NCBI RefSeq assembly: GCF_022601875.1
Contig: NZ_JAKVIP010000004.1
Coordinates: 135,452-199,451, forward strand
Direction: 5' to 3'
Length of the DNA: 64,000 nucleotides
Origin: Chryseobacterium sp. SSA4.19
Lineage (GTDB): Bacteria; Bacteroidota; Bacteroidia; Flavobacteriales; Weeksellaceae
The notes beneath the pieces are model-generated. The model was not told the origin of the DNA and did not search any database. It saw nothing but the letters and a program-made list of their open reading frames with translations. The translations under genes and the position numbers were made by a program. Each line of letters opens with the position of its first letter. The stretch's first letter is position 1. Positions 40,939 to 51,410 of the stretch are shown piece after piece.

Positions 40939-43095
40939 TTAAAATTTATATCCTATTGAAAGTCTGAAATTTCTTGGAGCTTCTGCCTGGTAATAATAGC
41001 CTCCTCTTTGTGTGTTATCAGCCATTGTAAAATTGATACTGCTTCCACTGTATAAATATCTGTCGAAAAGATTGAATACATTTAAGCCCACTCTGAACTT
41101 TGTGTTTTCCCAAGAAAGGCCCGCATCGAATTTTAAGTAATCATTCATTTCTAATGGAGCATTTGTACTTCCCCAGTTCCAACTGCTTCTCCCACCTAAG
41201 AATGTTCCTCCAAAACTTAATCCAAATCCTTCTAAATTACCTTCTGTGAAAGTGTAGTTTAGCCAACCATTTATAGTATGTTTTGCATAACCTGGAACTT
41301 TATCTCCTTTCGTGGCTTTAGCAGTAGTTTCTGTGAACTTATTTTCCGTAAAGGCGTAATTAAAAATTGCATTAAATCCTTTTACTATTTGTCCCTTTAA
41401 GTCAAATTCAGCTCCTTGTACTCTTGTTTTACCTAATAAGATTGAGAACATACCGCTTGGATCTGTTGGATCTGTTGTAATAGCATTGTCTTTATTAATA
41501 TTATATAAAGATAATGTTGTATTCCATTTACCACCAAACCAATCTTTCTTAGCTCCTACTTCAATATTATTACCTGTAATCGGCTTAGCCGTTGTACCGT
41601 CCCTGAATAAACCTGACTGAGGAGAAAAAGCCTGATCGTACAATGCATACAGCGACATATCTGTATCGATGGAATAACTTAAACCTACACGTGGTGTGAT
41701 TCGATTTGCTTCAGTTTTTGTCCCGTAACTATTCTCTTTTACGTTGGTGTATCTGGCAGCAAGTGTAAGTCTTAAAGCATCATTAAAGAAACCTAATTCA
41801 TCCTGTAAATAAAGACCGGTATATTCCTGCTCAATAGTTCCATAAGGTGTTGCTCTTTCTAAGAGCGATTTACCATCGTCAGTAAAATGAGGATATCCAT
41901 TGCTTGGAGTCGAATATGTTGTAGAATTTAAATCAAAAGGATTGGCTTGTGTATCTAATCCGTATGCCTTAGTCCAGTCTGCAAGGTACTTTTTTGAACC
42001 CAGATCGAGTCCTGCTAAAATTTTATGTGAAACAGAACCTGACTTAATATATCCATTTAAAAAAGCTTGTCCAAACTTCATGATATTGCTGGCTTCCCAA
42101 AAGTTTAGATTTCTAATAAACTTCGTATCAGATATAAATACTCCTGGCCAAATGTCACTACCCATTGTGTATTCATTTACATAGGTTAACTGAGTAGTCA
42201 GTTTCCAGTTTTCATTAAATTTATGTTGTAAATTTACATTTACTGTATTATTGGTAACATTTGTTGGATCTATGCCAGGATCAGAAACAGTGAATTCTAC
42301 AGGCTTTGTTCCATATCCTTCGAAACTATAGACATATGCAGAACCTACTTCTGACATTTTTGCTTTTTGATAAATATATTCCGCCGTTAAAATCGTTTTA
42401 TCAGTAAGATTTACTTTCAACGAAGGGTTGATAATGTAACGGTCGTTAAATTCATAATCTCTGAAGCTCTTTTTATTTTGAGCCATTAAATTTAATCTGA
42501 ATGCTACTTTGTCGGTAATTTTGGTATCAATATCTGTTTCACCTCTGTACATATTGAAGCTTCCTAAGGTTACTCTTGCGGAACCATTCAAAGATTGTCC
42601 TGTTGGTTTTTTAGTAACAATATTGTAAATACCGCTCGGCTCTCCGTTTGACATTAAGAATCCTGAAGGACCTTTGATAAATTCGATATGATCGACGAAG
42701 GACATATCTTCACTTAAGGGACCCCAATTTGAAGTAACATTCACACCGTTCATGAAGGCTGCAGCCCGGGAACCTCTCATGTTTACTCTTGTATACATGT
42801 CTCCCCAATGTTCTAATCTCTGTGCTCCTGCAACGTTTCTCAAAACACCATCGCTTAATGTTGTCACCTGCTGATCTTCTAATGCTCTATTGGTAATGAT
42901 AGAAACATTCTGAGGGATTTTTATAAGTTCTTCATCAAGACGCATAGAAGATGACCCTTCCTTCTCTACGTATTTTTTGTAATATTTCCCATTTACGATT
43001 ACTTCTTCGATATCATTTGACTTAATAGTATCATTTTCCTGAGCAAAAGTTAGCATAGAACCCAACATTGAAGCACAGATCAGTACATTTTTCAT
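40939..43095 (-). CDS. TonB-dependent siderophore receptor (FhuE/FpvA-like)
   Basis: Outer-membrane siderophore receptor of 718 residues. A longer frame starts with TTG at 43104; I use the ATG at 43095 (MKNVLICASMLGSMLTFAQ), a proper signal peptide 17 nt behind a consensus -7 element. The plug has IPQNVSIITNRALEDQQV, VNMRGSRAAAFMNGV, VDHIEFIKGPSGFLMSNGEP and GIYNIVTKKPTG, which are typical of the FhuE-like siderophore group. The barrel ends RLSIGYKF. It is the first gene of the PepSY/receptor operon. Confidence 0.92.
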   Translation of the reverse strand: MKNVLICASMLGSMLTFAQENDTIKSNDIEEVIVNGKYYKKYVEKEGSSSMRLDEELIKIPQNVSIITNRALEDQQVTTLSDGVLRNVAGAQRLEHWGDMYTRVNMRGSRAAAFMNGVNVTSNWGPLSEDMSFVDHIEFIKGPSGFLMSNGEPSGIYNIVTKKPTGQSLNGSARVTLGSFNMYRGETDIDTKITDKVAFRLNLMAQNKKSFRDYEFNDRYIINPSLKVNLTDKTILTAEYIYQKAKMSEVGSAYVYSFEGYGTKPVEFTVSDPGIDPTNVTNNTVNVNLQHKFNENWKLTTQLTYVNEYTMGSDIWPGVFISDTKFIRNLNFWEASNIMKFGQAFLNGYIKSGSVSHKILAGLDLGSKKYLADWTKAYGLDTQANPFDLNSTTYSTPSNGYPHFTDDGKSLLERATPYGTIEQEYTGLYLQDELGFFNDALRLTLAARYTNVKENSYGTKTEANRITPRVGLSYSIDTDMSLYALYDQAFSPQSGLFRDGTTAKPITGNNIEVGAKKDWFGGKWNTTLSLYNINKDNAITTDPTDPSGMFSILLGKTRVQGAEFDLKGQIVKGFNAIFNYAFTENKFTETTAKATKGDKVPGYAKHTINGWLNYTFTEGNLEGFGLSFGGTFLGGRSSWNWGSTNAPLEMNDYLKFDAGLSWENTKFRVGLNVFNLFDRYLYSGSSINFTMADNTQRGGYYYQAEAPRNFRLSIGYKF

Positions 43096-43112
43096 GAAAC
43101 ACAATTTTTGTG

Positions 43113-43120
43113 CAAATATA
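43113..43120 (-). promoter_or_regulatory. -7 element (TATATTTG) of the siderophore receptor operon
   Basis: Exact TAnnTTTG match on the minus strand, 17 nt upstream of the ATG at 43095. No clear Fur box was recognised by eye around it. Confidence 0.6.
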
Positions 43121-43187
43121 TTGTTTTTAATTATTCTAAATAAATTAACGAGTTGATATTTATCATAAAATTAATATATCATCAATA

Positions 43188-43221
43188 AGAAAAGCCGCTC
43201 CAGACAGTTCTGAAGCGGCTT
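43188..43221 (-). terminator. Terminator of secA
   Basis: Stem AAGCCGCT / AGCGGCTT with a 14-nt loop that can extend by CAGA/TCTG pairing; on the minus strand it runs into TTTTCTTATT. It lies 24 bp after the secA stop. Confidence 0.75.
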
Positions 43222-43245
43222 CTCTATATTATTGAAATACTTTTC

Positions 43246-46200
43246 TTAAGCTGGAATTTCTCCTTTATATAAGAAGGAAATAATTTCTTTATTCAATTTG
43301 TCGATCATTTCGCTGAATAAGTGGAAGGATTCCTGCTTGTAAATAACCAGCGGATCTTTCTGTTCGTAAACAGCGCCCTGGGAAGATCTTCTTAAATCAT
43401 CCATTTCACGAAGGTGAAGCTTCCAGTTTTCATCAATAATTGATAAGGTAATGTTCTTTTCGAAATCGTTGATCAGGCTTTCGCACTGCGTATCATAAGC
43501 TTCCTTAAGATCAGCAACAATCGTCATGGTTTTGTGGCCATCTGTGAAAGGAACCTGGATCATTTTAAACATAGAGCCCTGATTCTGATATACGTTTTCA
43601 ATAATCGGGAATGATTTTTCTTTCAGCAGGTTCAGCTTCATCTGGTAGTCTTCCTGCGCTGCCTTGAATAAGATATTCGTTAATTCCTGAACATTCTTAT
43701 TGCTGAAATCACTTTCGGAAACAGGAGATGCCATGGTAAAATGTTTGATTACTTCAAACTCAAAATCCTTATAATTTCCGGAGGCTTTCCCTTTTGCTAC
43801 GATAGAATTCGAAACATCGAAAATCATATTTGTAATGTCATACTTCAGGTGGTCTCCGAACAAGGCATTCTTTCTTCTTTTGTAGATTACGTCACGCTGT
43901 TTGTTCATCACGTCATCATATTCAAGAAGTCTTTTTCTGGTTCCGAAGTTATTTTCTTCTACTTTTTTCTGTGCTCTTTCAATAGACTTGCTGATCATCG
44001 AATGCTGAATAACTTCACCTTCCTTATGACCCATTCTGTCCATCATTTTAGCGATTCTTTCAGAACCGAAAAGACGCATTAAGTTGTCTTCCAAAGAAAC
44101 ATAAAACTGTGAACTTCCCGGATCTCCCTGACGTCCCGCTCTACCTCTCAGCTGTCTGTCAACACGTCTTGAATCATGTCTTTCTGTTCCGATAATTGCC
44201 AGACCTCCCGCTTCTTTTACTTCTTTTGTAAGCTTGATATCGGTACCACGGCCTGCCATATTCGTTGCGATGGTGACAACGCCCGGCTGTCCTGCTCCTG
44301 CAACGATCTCCGCTTCTTTTTTGTGGAGTTTTGCATTAAGAACCTGGTGCGGGATTTTTCTCAACTGCAATGCTTTTGACAATAACTGGGAAATTTCAAC
44401 AGAAGTCGTTCCTACAAGAACCGGCCTTTTTGCTGCCGTTAATTTTTCAATTTCCTCAATAACAGCATTGTATTTTTCCCGGTTGGTTTTAAACACCAGA
44501 TCCTGTCTGTCATGTCTGAGGATAGGACGGTTGGTAGGAATCACTACCACGTCTAACTTATAGATTTCCCAAAGTTCGCCCGCTTCTGTTTCAGCAGTAC
44601 CTGTCATTCCCGCAAGCTTATTGTACATACGGAAGTAGTTCTGAAGCGTTACCGTTGCAAATGTTTGAGTAGCTGCTTCAATTTTTACGTTTTCTTTGGC
44701 TTCAATCGCCTGGTGAAGACCGTCTGAATAACGTCTTCCCTCCATGATACGGCCTGTCTGCTCATCAACGATTTTTACTTCACCGTCAATAACCACATAT
44801 TCGTCATCTTTTTCAAATAAAGTATAGGCTTTCAGCAATTGGCTCATGGTATGAACCCTTTCTGATTTCTCGGCAAAATCTGAGAAAAGTTTTTCTTTCG
44901 CCTCAAACTCTTCTTCTTTCGTTAAGTTTTTAGCTTCAAGCTCCGCAATTTCGGTTCCGATATCCGGTAGCACAAAGAAATTGCTGTCTTCATTTCCTTG
45001 TGACATGTATTCAACCCCTTTGTCCGTAAGGTCAACCTGATTGTTTTTTTCTTCAATAACAAAATAAAGATCTTTGTCTACAATCGGCATGTCACGGTTG
45101 TTGTCCTGCATATATTGTGCTTCCGTTTTCTGAAGCAATGCACGGTTTCCGCTTTCTGATAAGAATTTAATCAATTGCCTGTTTTTAGGAAGGCCTCTGT
45201 ATGCTTGCAGCAATTTGAACCCTCCTTCTTTAGTGTTTCCTGCAGCAATTAGCTTCTTAGCTTCATTAAAAATGGCAGATACCGTTTTTTTCTGAACTTC
45301 AACAATTCTGTCGATAGAAGGCTTCAAAACATCAAATTCCTGTCGGTCTCCCTGAGGTACCGGCCCGGAAATAATTAATGGTGTTCTGGCATCATCTACC
45401 AATACGGAATCGACCTCATCCACAATGGCAAAGTTCAGCTCTCTCTGAACCAGTTCGGCAGGCGAAGTTACCATATTGTCTCTCAGGTAATCAAATCCGA
45501 ATTCATTATTGGTTCCGTAGGTGATATCTGAATTATAAGCGCTTCTTCTTCCGTCAGAGTTCGGTTGGTGATTATCAATACAGTCAATTGACATTCCATG
45601 GAACTGATATAATGGTCCCATCCACGCCGAGTCTCTTTTTGCAAGGTAATCATTTACCGTTACTACGTGAACGCCTCTGCCGGGAAGAGCATTCAGGAAA
45701 ATAGGTAATGTTCCTACCAATGTTTTACCTTCACCGGTAGCCATTTCGGCAATTTTACCGCTATGTAGGATAACCCCGCCGATAAACTGCACATCATAAT
45801 GTACCATATTCCAAACTACCGGTGTTCCGGCAGCATTCCATGAGTTTTTCCAGATCGCAGTATCTCCCTGAACTTCAACAAAATCTTTTCCGGCAGCAGC
45901 CAGTTTTCTGTCCCAGTCGCTGGCTTTGATACGGATTTCTCCGTTTTGTGCCCATCTTCTGGCCGTTTCCTTTACTAAAGCAAAAACTTCAGGAAGAATT
46001 TGGAGAAGAACTTTTTCTTCGATTTCGTATGATTCTTTTTTAAGGGATTCGATTTTAGAGAAAAGAGCTTCCTTTTCGTCAACGTTTTGCGAATTTTTTA
46101 TCTGCTCCTGGATCTGTTCTATCTGAGCTGTGATTTTACTGGTTGCAGATTTGATATTTTCTTTAAACTCAGCAGTTTTCTCTCTCAAACCGTCATCAGA

Positions 46201-46320
46201 CAATTGCTGAATATTCGGTTCGACAGCTTTGATTTTTGTTACAACTTTTTTTACTTCTTTTAGGTCCTGCGCTTTCTTGTCTCCCAAAAACCCTTTTAGA
46301 ACTTTGTTTAAAAAACTCAT
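43246..46320 (-). CDS. secA: Preprotein translocase ATPase SecA
   Basis: Motor ATPase driving Sec-dependent export across the inner membrane. Walker A is MATGEGKT (193-200), Walker [15 protein letters not shown], with later [37 protein letters not shown] and [17 protein letters not shown] motifs. At 1024 residues it is longer than the E. coli protein (901): Walker A sits about 90 residues further in, because of a charged coiled-coil insertion around residues 55-110. The C-terminal zinc tail (CxCxSGxxxxxC) is absent; the protein ends FLYKGEIPA. Both features are usual in Bacteroidota. Confidence 0.97.
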   Translation of the reverse strand: MSFLNKVLKGFLGDKKAQDLKEVKKVVTKIKAVEPNIQQLSDDGLREKTAEFKENIKSATSKITAQIEQIQEQIKNSQNVDEKEALFSKIESLKKESYEIEEKVLLQILPEVFALVKETARRWAQNGEIRIKASDWDRKLAAAGKDFVEVQGDTAIWKNSWNAAGTPVVWNMVHYDVQFIGGVILHSGKIAEMATGEGKTLVGTLPIFLNALPGRGVHVVTVNDYLAKRDSAWMGPLYQFHGMSIDCIDNHQPNSDGRRSAYNSDITYGTNNEFGFDYLRDNMVTSPAELVQRELNFAIVDEVDSVLVDDARTPLIISGPVPQGDRQEFDVLKPSIDRIVEVQKKTVSAIFNEAKKLIAAGNTKEGGFKLLQAYRGLPKNRQLIKFLSESGNRALLQKTEAQYMQDNNRDMPIVDKDLYFVIEEKNNQVDLTDKGVEYMSQGNEDSNFFVLPDIGTEIAELEAKNLTKEEEFEAKEKLFSDFAEKSERVHTMSQLLKAYTLFEKDDEYVVIDGEVKIVDEQTGRIMEGRRYSDGLHQAIEAKENVKIEAATQTFATVTLQNYFRMYNKLAGMTGTAETEAGELWEIYKLDVVVIPTNRPILRHDRQDLVFKTNREKYNAVIEEIEKLTAAKRPVLVGTTSVEISQLLSKALQLRKIPHQVLNAKLHKKEAEIVAGAGQPGVVTIATNMAGRGTDIKLTKEVKEAGGLAIIGTERHDSRRVDRQLRGRAGRQGDPGSSQFYVSLEDNLMRLFGSERIAKMMDRMGHKEGEVIQHSMISKSIERAQKKVEENNFGTRKRLLEYDDVMNKQRDVIYKRRKNALFGDHLKYDITNMIFDVSNSIVAKGKASGNYKDFEFEVIKHFTMASPVSESDFSNKNVQELTNILFKAAQEDYQMKLNLLKEKSFPIIENVYQNQGSMFKMIQVPFTDGHKTMTIVADLKEAYDTQCESLINDFEKNITLSIIDENWKLHLREMDDLRRSSQGAVYEQKDPLVIYKQESFHLFSEMIDKLNKEIISFLYKGEIPA

Positions 46321-46443
46321 AAATTTTTTGCTTTATGCTTAAAATGGTATCTTTTAAGCGTTTTAATAACACTTATCGTGTAAATTTGATATGTGAAAAG
46401 GGCAAAAAAGCTCTAAGCCAGGCCTAAAGCTTATTGCTTTTCA

Positions 46444-46665
46444 TTAATATTCGTCTTCGTTCCAAAGATAATCTTCGTCCGTAGGATAATCACTCCAGAT
46501 TTCATCGATGGCATCATAAATTTCTCCTTCATCTTCAATCGCCTGAAGGTTTTCTACTACTTCCATAGGTGCACCAGTTCTGATTGCGTAGTCGATAAGT
46601 TCTGCCTTAGTCATTGGCCATGGTGCGTCACTTAAATATGAAGCTAATTCTAATGTCCAGTACAT
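46444..46665 (-). CDS. DUF2795 domain protein
   Basis: A 73-residue acidic protein beginning MYWTLELASYLSDAPWPMTK and continuing ELIDYAIRTGAPMEVVENLQ, the DUF2795 pattern of a small helical domain. The C-terminus is rich in Asp/Glu/Tyr/Trp (EIWSDYPTDEDYLWNEDEY). Function unknown. It lies 123 bp upstream of secA on the same strand; that gap holds GCTTTATGC-like repeat words. Confidence 0.85.
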   Translation of the reverse strand: MYWTLELASYLSDAPWPMTKAELIDYAIRTGAPMEVVENLQAIEDEGEIYDAIDEIWSDYPTDEDYLWNEDEY

Positions 46666-46804
46666 AATTTTTTAATTTTTGCAAAAGTATAAAAATAGCT
46701 TATATTATATGCTTTTTTATACCTGATTTTCAATTCTTTTTATTAATTTTTATTCATTGTCCCTCGCAGCAGCTGTTACAGTTGTGAGGTTCACCTGATT
46801 GCTG

Positions 46805-47827
46805 TCATTTTCTCAAAAACCATTCCACAAATTTTTTTATGCCATTTTGGAAGTTTGTGGCAGGTTTATAGCCGATTAATGTCCTGGCTTTTGTAATATC
46901 GGCATTGGTTTTTTGTACATCTCCGGGCTGTAGTGGCAGATTTTTTCTGATGGCAGATTTTCCAAGGGTATTCTCAATAACTGACAACATTTTCTCTAAA
47001 GTGATTACTTCGCTTTCTCCGAGATTTAAAATTTCATAGACCTTACTGTGTTTTTCCAGATAGATAATAGATTTTCTAATCCCGTCTATGATATCATCAA
47101 TATAAGTATAATCTCTTGCTGTGGTCCCGTCACCATAAAAGGGGATTTCTTTATATTCCGAAATTAATGCAGTGAATTTATGAATCGCAAGATCCGGCCT
47201 TTGTCTGGGACCATATACGGTAAAGAACCTAAGGTGTATCATATCGATATGATACAGATGATGATAAACATGGCCTAAAATTTCACCAGATCTTTTTGTT
47301 GCAGCATATGGGGAGATAGGTTGGTCTACAGGATCACTCTCGGAAAAAGGAATCTTTTGATTGTTTCCATAAACACTCGACGAAGAAGCGCAGATAAATT
47401 TTTTAATATTATAAATCTGGCATAATTCCCACAGATTCTGTGTTCCGCGAATATTAACTTCTTCATATTCCAAAGGCCTTTCAATAGAGGGACGTACGCC
47501 TGCAAGTGCTGCGAGATGGATAATTAAATCGATCTTATGATTTTTAAATACCTCTTCCAATCCATTTTTATCCCGGATGTCCTGGTAATAAAGCGTGTAA
47601 AGATCAGATCTTGTTAATGAAATAAGATTATGGATATCTTCTGTCTTTTCAGAAAATTGAAAATCCGAAAAATGCTGAACGGAGTCTAAAGTATTTTTAA
47701 TTTTAATACGATAATCGTAGAAATCATCAAAATTGTCAATATTGATGACAGAATGTCCTTCTGTCAATAATTGTTCAATCAGGTGGGAGCCGATAAATCC
47801 ACTTCCGCCGGTTACAAGATAATTCAT
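46805..47827 (-). CDS. NAD-dependent nucleotide-sugar epimerase (UDP-glucuronate 4-epimerase-like)
   Basis: Extended short-chain dehydrogenase acting on a UDP-sugar for envelope polysaccharide. The NAD loop TGGSGFIGSH (6-15), LAALAGVRPSIERP, the catalytic Ser region ICASSSSVYG, and Y174-x3-K178 (SPYAATKRSGE) are present. PFYGDGTTARDYTYIDDI and the VRPS motif favour UDP-glucuronate or UDP-galacturonate 4-epimerases. The 340-residue length is normal. The stop is TGA, and 16 further in-frame codons encode a cysteine-rich tail before the next stop (see findings). No other polysaccharide genes are adjacent. Confidence 0.9.
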   Translation of the reverse strand: MNYLVTGGSGFIGSHLIEQLLTEGHSVINIDNFDDFYDYRIKIKNTLDSVQHFSDFQFSEKTEDIHNLISLTRSDLYTLYYQDIRDKNGLEEVFKNHKIDLIIHLAALAGVRPSIERPLEYEEVNIRGTQNLWELCQIYNIKKFICASSSSVYGNNQKIPFSESDPVDQPISPYAATKRSGEILGHVYHHLYHIDMIHLRFFTVYGPRQRPDLAIHKFTALISEYKEIPFYGDGTTARDYTYIDDIIDGIRKSIIYLEKHSKVYEILNLGESEVITLEKMLSVIENTLGKSAIRKNLPLQPGDVQKTNADITKARTLIGYKPATNFQNGIKKFVEWFLRK

Positions 47828-47915
47828 CCGTCTATTTTTCTTTCCACAAAAATATAAATTTACCTGTGAAAAATATAATCAGTAATTTTACTATTAAAAG
47901 TAATATAAAATTAAT

Positions 47916-48713
47916 ATGCAGTTTCAAGGGCAAATTTTAAAAATGTCGTGCTTTAACAGTGAGCCGATTCAGTATTATCTAAACCTGTCAGGAGACCTTA
48001 TTCATTTGAATGAGTTATTTGGGAAAGAACTTACCATTAAGCACACCGGTTTTCAATGCGTAAACTGCCAGGAAAACAGACCGATCTACAGAATGGGGTT
48101 CTGCAAAAGCTGTTTTTTTGAAAGCCCTTATGCAAGCGATACCATCATCCGTCCTGAACTTTCTACCGCACATTTGGGAATTGCGGAACGCGATTTAGAA
48201 GTAGAAAAACAAATTCAGCTTCAGCCGCATACCGTTTACCTGGCTTACACAGGAGAAGTAAAGGTAGGGGTCACAAGGAATACACAGATTCCTACCCGGT
48301 GGATTGACCAGGGCGCGACTTTTGCTCTGCCTATCGCAAGAACAGAAAACCGTTATGAAGCAGGAATGATAGAAGTCGCTCTTAAGCAGCATGTTCCTGA
48401 TAAAACAAGCTGGAAAAAGATGCTGAAGGATGATCTGGAAGATGATATTGATTTGGCTGATTTTCAGAAAAAAATAAAAGAATATTTTCCTGAGGATTTT
48501 CAGAAATTCTACAGTGAAGGCGAAAACCTGTGGAGATTTGACTATCCTTTTGAAAAGCCGGAAAAAGTAACCTCATTTACATTAGATAAAAGGCCTGAAT
48601 TTACAGGCAGGCTTACAGGCATCAAAGGACAGTATCTGGGCTTCGATGGAGGAGAATTTATTAATATAAGAGGGCATGAAGGATATGTAATTGAATTGAG
48701 TATAAAAAATTAA
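47916..48713 (+). CDS. DUF2797 protein with zinc-ribbon and GIY-YIG-like segment
   Basis: A 265-residue cytoplasmic protein of the DUF2797 family. It has a zinc-ribbon (Cys48-x2-Cys51 ... Cys63-x2-Cys66, in QCVNCQENRPIYRMGFCKSC), followed by VYLAYTGEVKVGVTRNTQIPTRW, which recalls the GIY-YIG nuclease fold (tyrosines in VYLAYTG, then KVGVT-x5-PTRW with an Arg). Activity is unproven in the family. Start ATG at 47916 is preferred; a second ATG (residue 10) is possible. It is divergent from the epimerase and 26 bp before the AsmA-like gene. Confidence 0.86.
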   Translation: MQFQGQILKMSCFNSEPIQYYLNLSGDLIHLNELFGKELTIKHTGFQCVNCQENRPIYRMGFCKSCFFESPYASDTIIRPELSTAHLGIAERDLEVEKQIQLQPHTVYLAYTGEVKVGVTRNTQIPTRWIDQGATFALPIARTENRYEAGMIEVALKQHVPDKTSWKKMLKDDLEDDIDLADFQKKIKEYFPEDFQKFYSEGENLWRFDYPFEKPEKVTSFTLDKRPEFTGRLTGIKGQYLGFDGGEFINIRGHEGYVIELSIKN

Positions 48714-48739
48714 ACATATTTAAACAACCGAATCACAAG

Positions 48740-51391
48740 ATGAACAAATGGGTTAAAAAGATATGCATCGGTCTTGGAATTGTGCTTATCGTGGTCCTGA
48801 TGGCCAATTTCGGACTGAATATCTGGCTTAAAACCCAGCTTCCCAGATACATTAAGAATAATACGGATTATAAAGTTTCATACAAACTTATGGAAGTTGA
48901 TCTCATGTCGGGAAATATCCTATCGACGGGGATTACCGTAAACAGTAAAAATCCTCTAAACACCAGTGTTATAGGACTTCAAGGCACTATTGATACGCTG
49001 AAGATAAGCCGTTTCGGGATCTATGATGCCCTTTTCAATAAGCAGATCAGTTCCTCTGACTTATTACTTTCCAAGCCTAATTTAAATATTGTATTGGCCA
49101 AACCGGTTGATACAAAGACCGGTAAAAAAAGAAATCCTGTAGCGTTTGAAAATATCAGAATCCATAAAGGGAATATCAGTATTTTCAGGCATACAAAACA
49201 AAAATTTATCTCTATTGAAGACCTTGATCTGTATGTAGAGAATCTGCAGCTTACCGAAGGTTCGGTCGAAGATAAGCTTCCTGTCGTTTTTGATAAATAT
49301 GATATTAAAGGAAAGAATTTTTATATCCGTCCAGATAATGTGTACGCTTTAAAAATTAATTCCATACAGACATCGAATGGTCAGGTTTCAATTCATGATT
49401 TCCAGCTTATTCCGGTACTGGCTTTCGATCAGTTTAAAAAATATTATCCTAAGAAAACAAAGCTCTTTCAGTGCCTTATTAAAAAGATGGAGTTTAAAGA
49501 TCTGGTATTAAAGAAGAATAAGGTAACCCTTACCCATGCTAATTTTTATCATCCGGATCTTTTGGTATATACGACCAATGCAGTTCCTGTAAAGGTTAAT
49601 AAGCCTTCTGATTTTGAACTTACTCTGGAAGATATAAAATTTGTTGATGCTTCTGTTAAGATGATGAAGCCTGATGGGAAAAAGCTTTTATCTGCTGAAA
49701 AATTCAATGTAAACATTAACCAGGTAAGATTTGATAAGGAAACACGGGAAGAACTTATTCCTGTAGGATATAAAAGCTTCCAACTATCCGGAAATAATAT
49801 TCAGTATTCCAATCATCAGGATTTTACGGTTAAAAGCCTGAGTTTAAATCCCAAAAAAGGAGAGGTGAAAAATCTTACGGTGGTGCCTAATGGTCTTGCA
49901 GCGGATAAAGCATCTATGGATTTGTCAGTTGAATCTATCGGATTTAATATCAATACATGGAAATTTGCAGATAAAAAACTCAATCTTGATATTAAAGATG
50001 TCATCGTCAACCAGGTAAAAGGAATAATTACGGCAGGTGAGGCTAAAAATAATAAAAAAGGGAATCTCAATGGGATACAATTTCCGATCATTGTAAGGAA
50101 AGTTACGCTGAAAAATTCAGATATTACCTACGATAAAAATAATGAGCCGATGAGTTTTACCGGACTTAATGCTACGGTTAATGATCTCCGGCTTATCTCA
50201 AAAAAAGACAATTCCGGGATGGCGATAGATATTAAGAACTATCTCATTACCACTAATCATTTTCTTTATAAAACGAGGTTTTACCGTATGACAGCTGGCT
50301 TTTTAAAGCTAAATGAAAAAAATATCCAGATCAGTAATTTTGCCATGAATCCTATCGTTTCGCGAGCTCAGTTTATCCGGATGATTCCTGTTGAAAAAGA
50401 TTTATATGATATAAAAGCCCGTCAGATCACTGCAGCCGGAACATGGGATTTATTTTCAGATCAAAAATCCGTTAATGCTTCCCAGGTAACCATTCAGTCA
50501 GCCGATGCCAATATTTTCAGAAGTAAAATTCCTAATGATGACCCTAAAGAAAAACCATTATACTCAAGATTGCTTCGTTCCATTAAAATTCCGATGGTCA
50601 TTGCAAATCTTAACCTGAAAGATTCAAAACTTGTATATGAAGAGGATACACCGGAAAGTGCAGGACCCGGAAAGCTTATCTTTAATAGCTTTAATATGAA
50701 TGTCAGGAACCTGAATTCAGCAAAAATAAAAGGGAAATCCACAAGGGTGGATATTAAAATAAACTGTTCATTTATGGATCTGGCACCGCTCTCTGTAAAC
50801 TGGAATTTCGATGTTGCAGATCAGAGGGATGTTTTTAATATCTCAGGGAGGACAATCAATCTTCCTGCAAAGGGAATCAATCCTTTTATCCGTCCTTATC
50901 TGCATGTGACCGCTACAGGAACCATCCAAGAGATGATTTTTAATTTTAGAGGTAATCCTAAGGAATTGAATGGTGATTTTAATCTTAAGCATAAAGATCT
51001 TAAAGTGGCTATTCTTGATAAGAATAACAGGGAGAAAAAAGGTTTTCTGACGGCAGTGGCCAATCTTCTGGTAAAATCAGACTCAGGAAAGCTTCCTGAA
51101 GATGTAAAAGTAGAGGATGTAGAAAGAGATCCTACAAAGTCATTTTTTAACTTATTCTGGAAAGGGATAGAGCAGGGATTGAAGAAAACACTGATCGGGA
51201 TTAACATTGGAGGGAAAACCAAAACTCCGGATACGGACAAATCTGTTAAGAAAGAAGAAAAACCATCTGATCAACTGGAACGGGATTCTCAGGCATCGGA
51301 TAAAAATGAAACCGAGTCAGAAGAAGATAACAAAAGAAAGCCTTTTCTTAAAGGAATCTTCAGGAAAAAAGAAAACCCCGAAACTAAATAG
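48740..51391 (+). CDS. Large AsmA/DUF748-like envelope protein
   Basis: An 883-residue protein anchored by one N-terminal helix (about 7-29, with the sequence IVLIVVLMANFGLNIWL), then a long beta-rich region with many repeated short strands, as in AsmA/DUF748 family proteins that span the periplasm and are thought to move lipids. The last 60 residues are low complexity Lys/Glu/Asp/Ser. No catalytic motif is visible. It starts 26 bp after the DUF2797 gene and ends in a terminator hairpin overlapping its stop codon. Confidence 0.78.
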   Translation: MNKWVKKICIGLGIVLIVVLMANFGLNIWLKTQLPRYIKNNTDYKVSYKLMEVDLMSGNILSTGITVNSKNPLNTSVIGLQGTIDTLKISRFGIYDALFNKQISSSDLLLSKPNLNIVLAKPVDTKTGKKRNPVAFENIRIHKGNISIFRHTKQKFISIEDLDLYVENLQLTEGSVEDKLPVVFDKYDIKGKNFYIRPDNVYALKINSIQTSNGQVSIHDFQLIPVLAFDQFKKYYPKKTKLFQCLIKKMEFKDLVLKKNKVTLTHANFYHPDLLVYTTNAVPVKVNKPSDFELTLEDIKFVDASVKMMKPDGKKLLSAEKFNVNINQVRFDKETREELIPVGYKSFQLSGNNIQYSNHQDFTVKSLSLNPKKGEVKNLTVVPNGLAADKASMDLSVESIGFNINTWKFADKKLNLDIKDVIVNQVKGIITAGEAKNNKKGNLNGIQFPIIVRKVTLKNSDITYDKNNEPMSFTGLNATVNDLRLISKKDNSGMAIDIKNYLITTNHFLYKTRFYRMTAGFLKLNEKNIQISNFAMNPIVSRAQFIRMIPVEKDLYDIKARQITAAGTWDLFSDQKSVNASQVTIQSADANIFRSKIPNDDPKEKPLYSRLLRSIKIPMVIANLNLKDSKLVYEEDTPESAGPGKLIFNSFNMNVRNLNSAKIKGKSTRVDIKINCSFMDLAPLSVNWNFDVADQRDVFNISGRTINLPAKGINPFIRPYLHVTATGTIQEMIFNFRGNPKELNGDFNLKHKDLKVAILDKNNREKKGFLTAVANLLVKSDSGKLPEDVKVEDVERDPTKSFFNLFWKGIEQGLKKTLIGINIGGKTKTPDTDKSVKKEEKPSDQLERDSQASDKNETESEEDNKRKPFLKGIFRKKENPETK

Positions 51392-51410
51392 CTTTGGGGT
51401 TGTTATTTTA
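51374..51410 (+). terminator. Terminator overlapping the end of the AsmA-like gene
   Basis: AACCCC ... GGGGTT with pairing extended by AAA/TTT, loop containing the TAG stop codon, followed by TTATTTTA. It lies between convergent genes 48740 and 51408. Confidence 0.6.

Noticed and set aside
47840..47915. Possible tRNA or riboswitch in the short gaps
   Set aside because: No cloverleaf, TTCGA-type T-loop or known riboswitch core was recognised in any intergenic gap, including those over 300 bp.
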